A stretch of 10,024 nt of DNA from an uncultured Anaeroplasma sp. (GTDB taxonomy: Bacteria; Bacillota_I; Bacilli_A; Acholeplasmatales; Anaeroplasmataceae): contig CAKQBG010000062.1 of the NCBI GenBank assembly GCA_934216145.1, forward strand, positions 1-10,024. The letters run 5' to 3'. The number at the start of each line of letters is the position of its first letter. Position 1 is the first letter of the stretch. The notes beneath the pieces were generated by a model. That model saw only the letters and a program-made list of their open reading frames with translations, was not told where the DNA came from and did no database searches. The position numbers were made by a program, and so were the translations under genes. Below, one piece after another: positions 7,374 through 10,024 of this stretch.

Positions 7374-8567
7374 ATGGCAAAAATTATGGCAGTAAATGCT
7401 GGTAGCTCTTCTATTAAGTTTCAATTATTAGAGATGCCAGAAGAAACAGTTATTACATCAGGTGTAATGGAAAGAATTGGTTTAGCTGAAGGTATTTTCA
7501 CTATTAAATATAATGGTAAAAAGGAAGAAACTCATCCAGTATTACCTACTCATGCTGAAGGTGTTGAGCTTTTACTTGAGACTTTAGTTTCAAAGGGAAT
7601 TGTTAAATCATTAGATGAGATTTCAGGTGTAGGTCATAGAGTAGTTCAAGGTGGAGAATATTTTAAGGATTCTGCATTAGTAAATGATGAGGTTATCGCA
7701 AAGATTGATGAATTAAAGGATTTAGCTCCTTTACATAATCCTGCACATATCATCGGTATTAAAGCTTTCCAACAAGCATTACCTAATGTACCACAAGTAG
7801 TTGTATTTGATACAGTATTCCATCAAACAATGCCAGAAGAGGCATATATGTATGCAACTCCATATGAGTGGTATGAGAAGTATGGTATTCGTAAATATGG
7901 TGCTCATGGTACATCTCATAAATATGTTTCACAACGTGCTGCTGAATTAATTGGTAAGCCACTTGAGGATACAAAGATTATTGTATGTCATTTAGGTAAT
8001 GGTGCATCTATTTCTGCTGTTAAGGGTGGAAAGTGCCTTGATACTTCAATGGGTCTTACACCACTTGAGGGTATTCCTATGGGAACTCGTTCTGGTAATC
8101 TAGATCCAACTGTTGTTTCTTATATTTGTGAGAAGGAAAATAAGACAGCACAAGAGGTTGTTACTATTTTAAATAAGAAGAGTGGATATTTAGGTATGTC
8201 TGGTCGTAGTAATGATGCTCGTGATGTTACAGCTGGTATGAATGCTGGTGATCATAGATGTAAGCTTACATTTGATGTTCAAGCTAAGAGAATTGTTGAT
8301 TACATTGCTGCTTATTATGTATATATGGGTGGATGTGATGTTATCGCATTTACAGCTGGTATGGGCGAGAACTTAAAGCATTTACGTTTAAATATTGCTA
8401 ATCGTTTAGGTGTTTTAGGTGTTAAGATTGATGAAAAACTTAATGATACTTTCTCTGATGAAAGAATTATTTCTACACCAGATTCAAAGATTAAGTTATA
8501 TATCATCCCTACAAATGAAGAGGTTATGATTGCTAGAGACACTGTACGTGTTGCTAACATTAAGTAA
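7374..8567 (+). CDS. ackA: Acetate kinase
   Basis: A full-length 397-residue acetate kinase (EC 2.7.2.1), interconverting acetyl phosphate plus ADP with acetate plus ATP in the cytosol. Against the Methanosarcina thermophila enzyme the catalytic set is complete: Asn8 in NAGSSS, Arg89 in GHRV, Asp146 in FDTVFH, His178 in GAHGTS, Arg239 in MGTRSG and Glu382 in TNEE. The nucleotide-binding GNG (208-210) and GMGEN (329-333) segments are present. The ATG has GAGGA at 7362-7366, 7 nt upstream. It is the second gene of the operon driven from 6374-6402 and is closed by the terminator at 8643-8675. Codons such as GGT, GCT and CGT are favoured more than in neighbouring genes, as expected for a highly expressed fermentation enzyme. 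No phosphotransacetylase gene lies in the window. Confidence 0.98.
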   Translation: MAKIMAVNAGSSSIKFQLLEMPEETVITSGVMERIGLAEGIFTIKYNGKKEETHPVLPTHAEGVELLLETLVSKGIVKSLDEISGVGHRVVQGGEYFKDSALVNDEVIAKIDELKDLAPLHNPAHIIGIKAFQQALPNVPQVVVFDTVFHQTMPEEAYMYATPYEWYEKYGIRKYGAHGTSHKYVSQRAAELIGKPLEDTKIIVCHLGNGASISAVKGGKCLDTSMGLTPLEGIPMGTRSGNLDPTVVSYICEKENKTAQEVVTILNKKSGYLGMSGRSNDARDVTAGMNAGDHRCKLTFDVQAKRIVDYIAAYYVYMGGCDVIAFTAGMGENLKHLRLNIANRLGVLGVKIDEKLNDTFSDERIISTPDSKIKLYIIPTNEEVMIARDTVRVANIK

Positions 8568-8591
8568 TTTGATTAGATTCAATTTAGCATG

Positions 8592-8640
8592 TGTTAAGGT
8601 TCTTACTCACAAGTGGGTAAACCTACATAATACCTTAATA
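8592..8640 (+). other. Structured RNA segment after ackA
   Basis: A 9-bp outer stem (8592-8600 with 8632-8640, one G-U) encloses a 7-bp inner hairpin (8603-8609 with 8614-8620, one U-G) capped by CAAG. The same AGGT at 8597-8600 can instead pair with ACCT at 8621-8624, making one longer bulged stem. It lies in the 3' untranslated region just before the terminator and may stabilise the ackA message; it matches no riboswitch I recognise. Confidence 0.45.
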
Positions 8641-8642
8641 AG

Positions 8643-8675
8643 ATATGACACTACAAAATAGTGTCATATTTTTTT
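8643..8675 (+). terminator. Terminator of the ytxK-ackA operon
   Basis: A perfect 11-bp stem, ATATGACACTA (8643-8653) with TAGTGTCATAT (8659-8669), loop CAAAA, followed by a run of seven T ending at 8675. A textbook rho-independent terminator 75 nt after the ackA stop. Confidence 0.92.
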
Positions 8676-8750
8676 GCTAATGAGTAAGCTCCTTTTAGTG
8701 TAAAATTCACTCTTTTGAATAAAAAACATAAATAACATTTGTTAAAAAGG

Positions 8751-8779
8751 TTGACTAAATTAGATCTTCCGTATACAAT
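8751..8779 (+). promoter_or_regulatory. Strong orphan promoter
   Basis: TTGACT (8751-8756) and TACAAT (8774-8779) are 17 bp apart, each five of six to the sigma-A consensus. Transcription should begin near 8786. No open reading frame with a ribosome binding site follows; a strong hairpin terminator begins at 8804. Confidence 0.68.
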
Positions 8780-8803
8780 CCCGTTTTCGACAGTTTATAA
8801 AAT

Positions 8804-8848
8804 AAAAATCCGAAAAAGTTAGATTTGATGCTATTTTTCGGATTTTTT
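8804..8848. terminator. Strong bidirectional terminator
   Basis: AAAAATCCGAAAAA (8804-8817) pairs perfectly over 14 bp with 8834-8847; the loop is 16 nt. Both strands end in T-rich tracts. On the minus strand it lies just beyond the end of the transposase fragment at 8893, so it may be that element's terminator; on the plus strand it would stop transcripts from the promoter at 8751-8779. Confidence 0.85.
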
Positions 8849-8892
8849 ATTTTAAAAAAATGTTGTATGGAAAATATTATTTAGAAATTTTT

Positions 8893-9174
8893 TTAATTTT
8901 TTTTTGTTAAAGTTGTTGGTAAATAATTTTTTCTATCTAATTCAAGATTGAAAACTTCATTTAATGCTGTTAAGACTGTTGAAGAAGTATATGTTGCTTC
9001 ATAATATAGATTATCTCTATTTGTGATATTCATTACTTTTAATGTATCTAATATTTGATTTATTGTGGAACAATATTTTTTGTTTTTAAGTAATTTTTCT
9101 AATAGTCGATAAATTAATAATGTAGTATAATAAATCATATGAAAACCCGTGCTTGTTTTTTTTACGTAATTCAA
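8893..9174 (-). pseudogene. C-terminal fragment of an IS4/IS1634-type transposase
   Basis: Only the C-terminal end of a DDE transposase remains, about 80-90 residues. The segment IYYTTLLIYRLLEKLL (about 9136-9089) and the following ILDTLKVMN resemble the end of IS1634/IS4-family transposases, where a hydrophobic strand-helix with IYRLLEKKL precedes a Leu-rich helix and a final beta stretch; the catalytic DDE core is missing. The recognised homology begins near 9147. The frame can be opened from a TTG at 9174, but that start has no ribosome binding site and lies in DNA that belongs to the neighbouring IS3-type remnant, so this is a dead fragment. The stop at 8893 is followed by a bidirectional terminator. 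The family call is by eye. Confidence 0.65.
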
Positions 9175-9599
9175 TTAATTCTTTTCGCTCTTCATTAGTT
9201 AACGGAGAAGTTATTTTATTATCTTCAATTTCATTTTTTGTCATAGTATCACTAAGCCCTTCAGTAGGTTTATTTTATACTATTTAATTTTTAATTTCAT
9301 TTCTTTTTTTATTCAAACTATTTATTGTTGAATGTTTAATATTAAACATTAAAGCTATTGAATCAAGAGGTTCACCATTATCTACATGTTTTAACGCCTC
9401 ATTTTTTAAACTCATCAGTAAATTTTCTTTTAGTGTGCTTAACTAAAATTCCATCTATACCATATTTTCTATATCTTGCCATAATACGATGAATTATAGT
9501 TACGCTAATTCCATATTGCATAGCTAATTTAGAAACTTTGATACCATCTTCATATTTAATTATAATTTCTAGTTTATTATCATCCGTTAATTTTGTCAT
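9155..9599 (-). pseudogene. Broken IS3/IS150-type transposase orfA
   Basis: OrfA is the DNA-binding helix-turn-helix subunit of IS3-family transposases. The start MTKLTDDNKLEII (ATG 9599) leads into a first helix-turn-helix (KVSKLAMQYGISVTIIHRI) and then FTDEFKK, where a TGA at 9399-9401 ends the frame. Skipping one base resumes the expected EALKHVDNGEPLDSIA and a second helix-turn-helix, until TAA at 9284-9286; after a second TAA (9275-9277) the same frame continues to LTNEERKELIELRKKN, the usual link from orfA to orfB, ending near 9155. So it carries one frameshift and two nonsense codons. The orfB integrase with the DDE core is missing altogether. A GTG at 9653 would extend the frame but lies inside the terminal inverted repeat. 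Confidence 0.78.
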
Positions 9600-9630
9600 A
9601 ATAAAAAACCCATTTCCTGTTCGATTCATC

Positions 9631-9654
9631 GAGTCTAAGATTTGGGGGTTCACA
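9631..9654 (-). repeat. Terminal inverted repeat of an IS3/IS150-type element
   Basis: Read on the minus strand the end is TGTGAACCCCCAAATCTTAG, close to the TG...ACCCCCAAA pattern of IS150-group ends. It lies 55 nt before the orfA start, the usual distance. I see no matching second end elsewhere in the window, so the element is truncated at its orfB side. Confidence 0.68.
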
Positions 9655-9684
9655 TTAAAAAATGTATTTTTTATATGAAACTAA

Positions 9685-9712
9685 TTGCTTTTTTGGGGAA
9701 AAATGCTACAAT
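9685..9712 (+). promoter_or_regulatory. Orphan extended -10 promoter
   Basis: TTGCTT (9685-9690) and TACAAT (9707-9712) are 16 bp apart, with TGC directly before the -10. It is followed at 9753-9761 by AGAAAGGAG, a near-perfect Shine-Dalgarno site, but the codons after it run into stops at once. This looks like the control region of a gene whose body was lost. Confidence 0.5.
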
Positions 9713-9827
9713 AAATTTAAGATGTTGGTTTATTAATAATGATATATTGGTGAGAAAGGAGCATTGATATAGTTTAATACTTTATTATTTTTTATTTTGT
9801 TTAATATTGATTATTATTTAAGCATTC

Positions 9828-9862
9828 TGTAAAAATGTCAAGTGAAAAATGATATTTTTACA
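9828..9862. repeat. 13-bp inverted repeat abutting the TnpB-related gene
   Basis: TGTAAAAATGTCA (9828-9840) pairs with TGATATTTTTACA (9850-9862) over 13 positions, one of them G-U, with a 9-nt loop. The right arm touches the ATG at 9863. The TGTAAAAATGnCA pattern recalls IS21-type ends, and IS200/IS605 elements also carry end hairpins; neither assignment is proven. Confidence 0.7.
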
Positions 9863-10024
9863 ATGCAAAAAACTTTATTAATTAGATATAGAAAATATAA
9901 ACATAAATATTATTTTATATGTAATAAAATAAATAATCTCAAACAAGATATTGAAAATCTTGAAAAAGATATCAAAGATAAAAATATTAAAATATCCTTT
10001 GGGAGTAAAAAACTATTTAAAGCT
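9863..10024 (+). CDS. TnpB-related protein (IS605 OrfB-like), partial
   Basis: An open frame of 54 codons from ATG 9863 to the right edge. After a basic, Tyr-rich start comes a coiled-coil stretch (about residues 21-39, IxxLxxDIxxLEKDI), then KISFGSKKLFKA (43-54). This FGSKKLFKAQ-type motif is characteristic of a group of TnpB-related proteins of IS200/IS605-type elements, RNA-guided nuclease relatives. In full-length members I recall, the motif lies further from the N-terminus, so this copy may be truncated at its 5' end or start upstream beyond a rearrangement. In-frame GTG at 9842 would add seven residues but lies in the hairpin and has no ribosome binding site; ATG 9863 has none either. 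The nuclease domain would lie outside the window. Confidence 0.6.
   Translation, partial: MQKTLLIRYRKYKHKYYFICNKINNLKQDIENLEKDIKDKNIKISFGSKKLFKA

Larger units (their letters stand above)
8893..9654 (-). mobile_element. Composite insertion-sequence remnant
   Basis: Two unrelated transposase fragments are joined head to tail on the minus strand: an IS3/IS150-type 5' half (9155-9654, with its inverted repeat) and an IS4/IS1634-type 3' end (8893 to about 9147). The junction is within about 10 bp of 9150. Neither part can be functional. Either one element inserted into the other and both decayed by deletion, or recombination fused them. Confidence 0.65.

Noticed and set aside
7783..7974. Minus-strand 63-codon open frame rich in His and Tyr
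   Set aside because: It is antisense to ackA within conserved catalytic segments and is explained as a shadow of that gene.
8315..8560. Minus-strand 81-codon open frame
   Set aside because: It is antisense to the end of ackA and has no start signals or recognisable domain.
8831..8880. ATG frame of 17 codons overlapping the terminator at 8804-8848
   Set aside because: It has no ribosome binding site and runs through the terminator hairpin.
9393..9405. Programmed frameshift at the A-run of orfA
   Set aside because: IS3-family frameshifting is usually -1 and joins orfA to orfB; here the -1 frame hits a stop quickly, a +1 shift inside orfA is needed, and two further stop codons follow, so decay is the simpler reading.

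Overview
The window comes from a very AT-rich, low-GC Gram-positive-type bacterium, most likely a gut-associated member of the Bacilli (an Erysipelotrichia, RF39 or Acholeplasma-like relative). This rests on base composition, strong AAGGAG/GGAGG ribosome binding sites, sigma-A-type promoters, a lipoprotein pectate lyase, and a YtxK-like methyltransferase directly before ackA, an order known from Firmicutes. Tryptophan is written TGG throughout, so the standard code applies, although every intact gene stops at TAA or TAG and none at TGA. The lineage is an inference from gene content; no rRNA is present.

Layout. (1) 1-940, minus strand: two overlapping genes, a small holin-like membrane protein and the start of a secreted or virion-type protein with a bacterial Ig-like domain that runs off the left edge. 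These look like phage or surface cargo. (2) 941-1353: a gene-free stretch with a perfect 15-bp hairpin, an orphan terminator and the pectate lyase promoter with a cre-like site. (3) 1354-3297: a PL1 pectate lyase lipoprotein. (4) 3335-3430: back-to-back terminators between convergent genes. (5) 3449-4792, minus: NADP-type glutamate dehydrogenase, with a good promoter at 4826-4854. (6) 5047-6349: a HAD phosphatase (Gph-like) translationally overlapped by a TRIC/UPF0126 membrane protein. (7) 6374-8675: a promoter, the YtxK-like methyltransferase, ackA and a strong terminator forming one transcription unit. (8) 8751-8848: a near-consensus promoter followed within about 65 nt by a strong terminator with no gene between, a small-RNA candidate. 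(9) 8893-10024: an insertion-sequence graveyard: the C-terminal end of an IS4/IS1634-type transposase, joined to a broken IS3/IS150-type orfA with its outer inverted repeat, then an orphan promoter and Shine-Dalgarno sequence, a 13-bp hairpin, and the start of a TnpB-related protein running off the right edge.

Taken together, the core is ordinary fermentative metabolism: pectin depolymerisation outside the cell, ammonium assimilation through GdhA, phosphate-ester clean-up, and ATP plus acetate formation through AckA. The two edges are accessory DNA. I found no CRISPR array, tRNA or rRNA. No clearly new multi-gene system stands out; the best candidates for novelty are the promoter-terminator unit at 8751-8848 and the holin-like/Ig-domain pair at the left edge.
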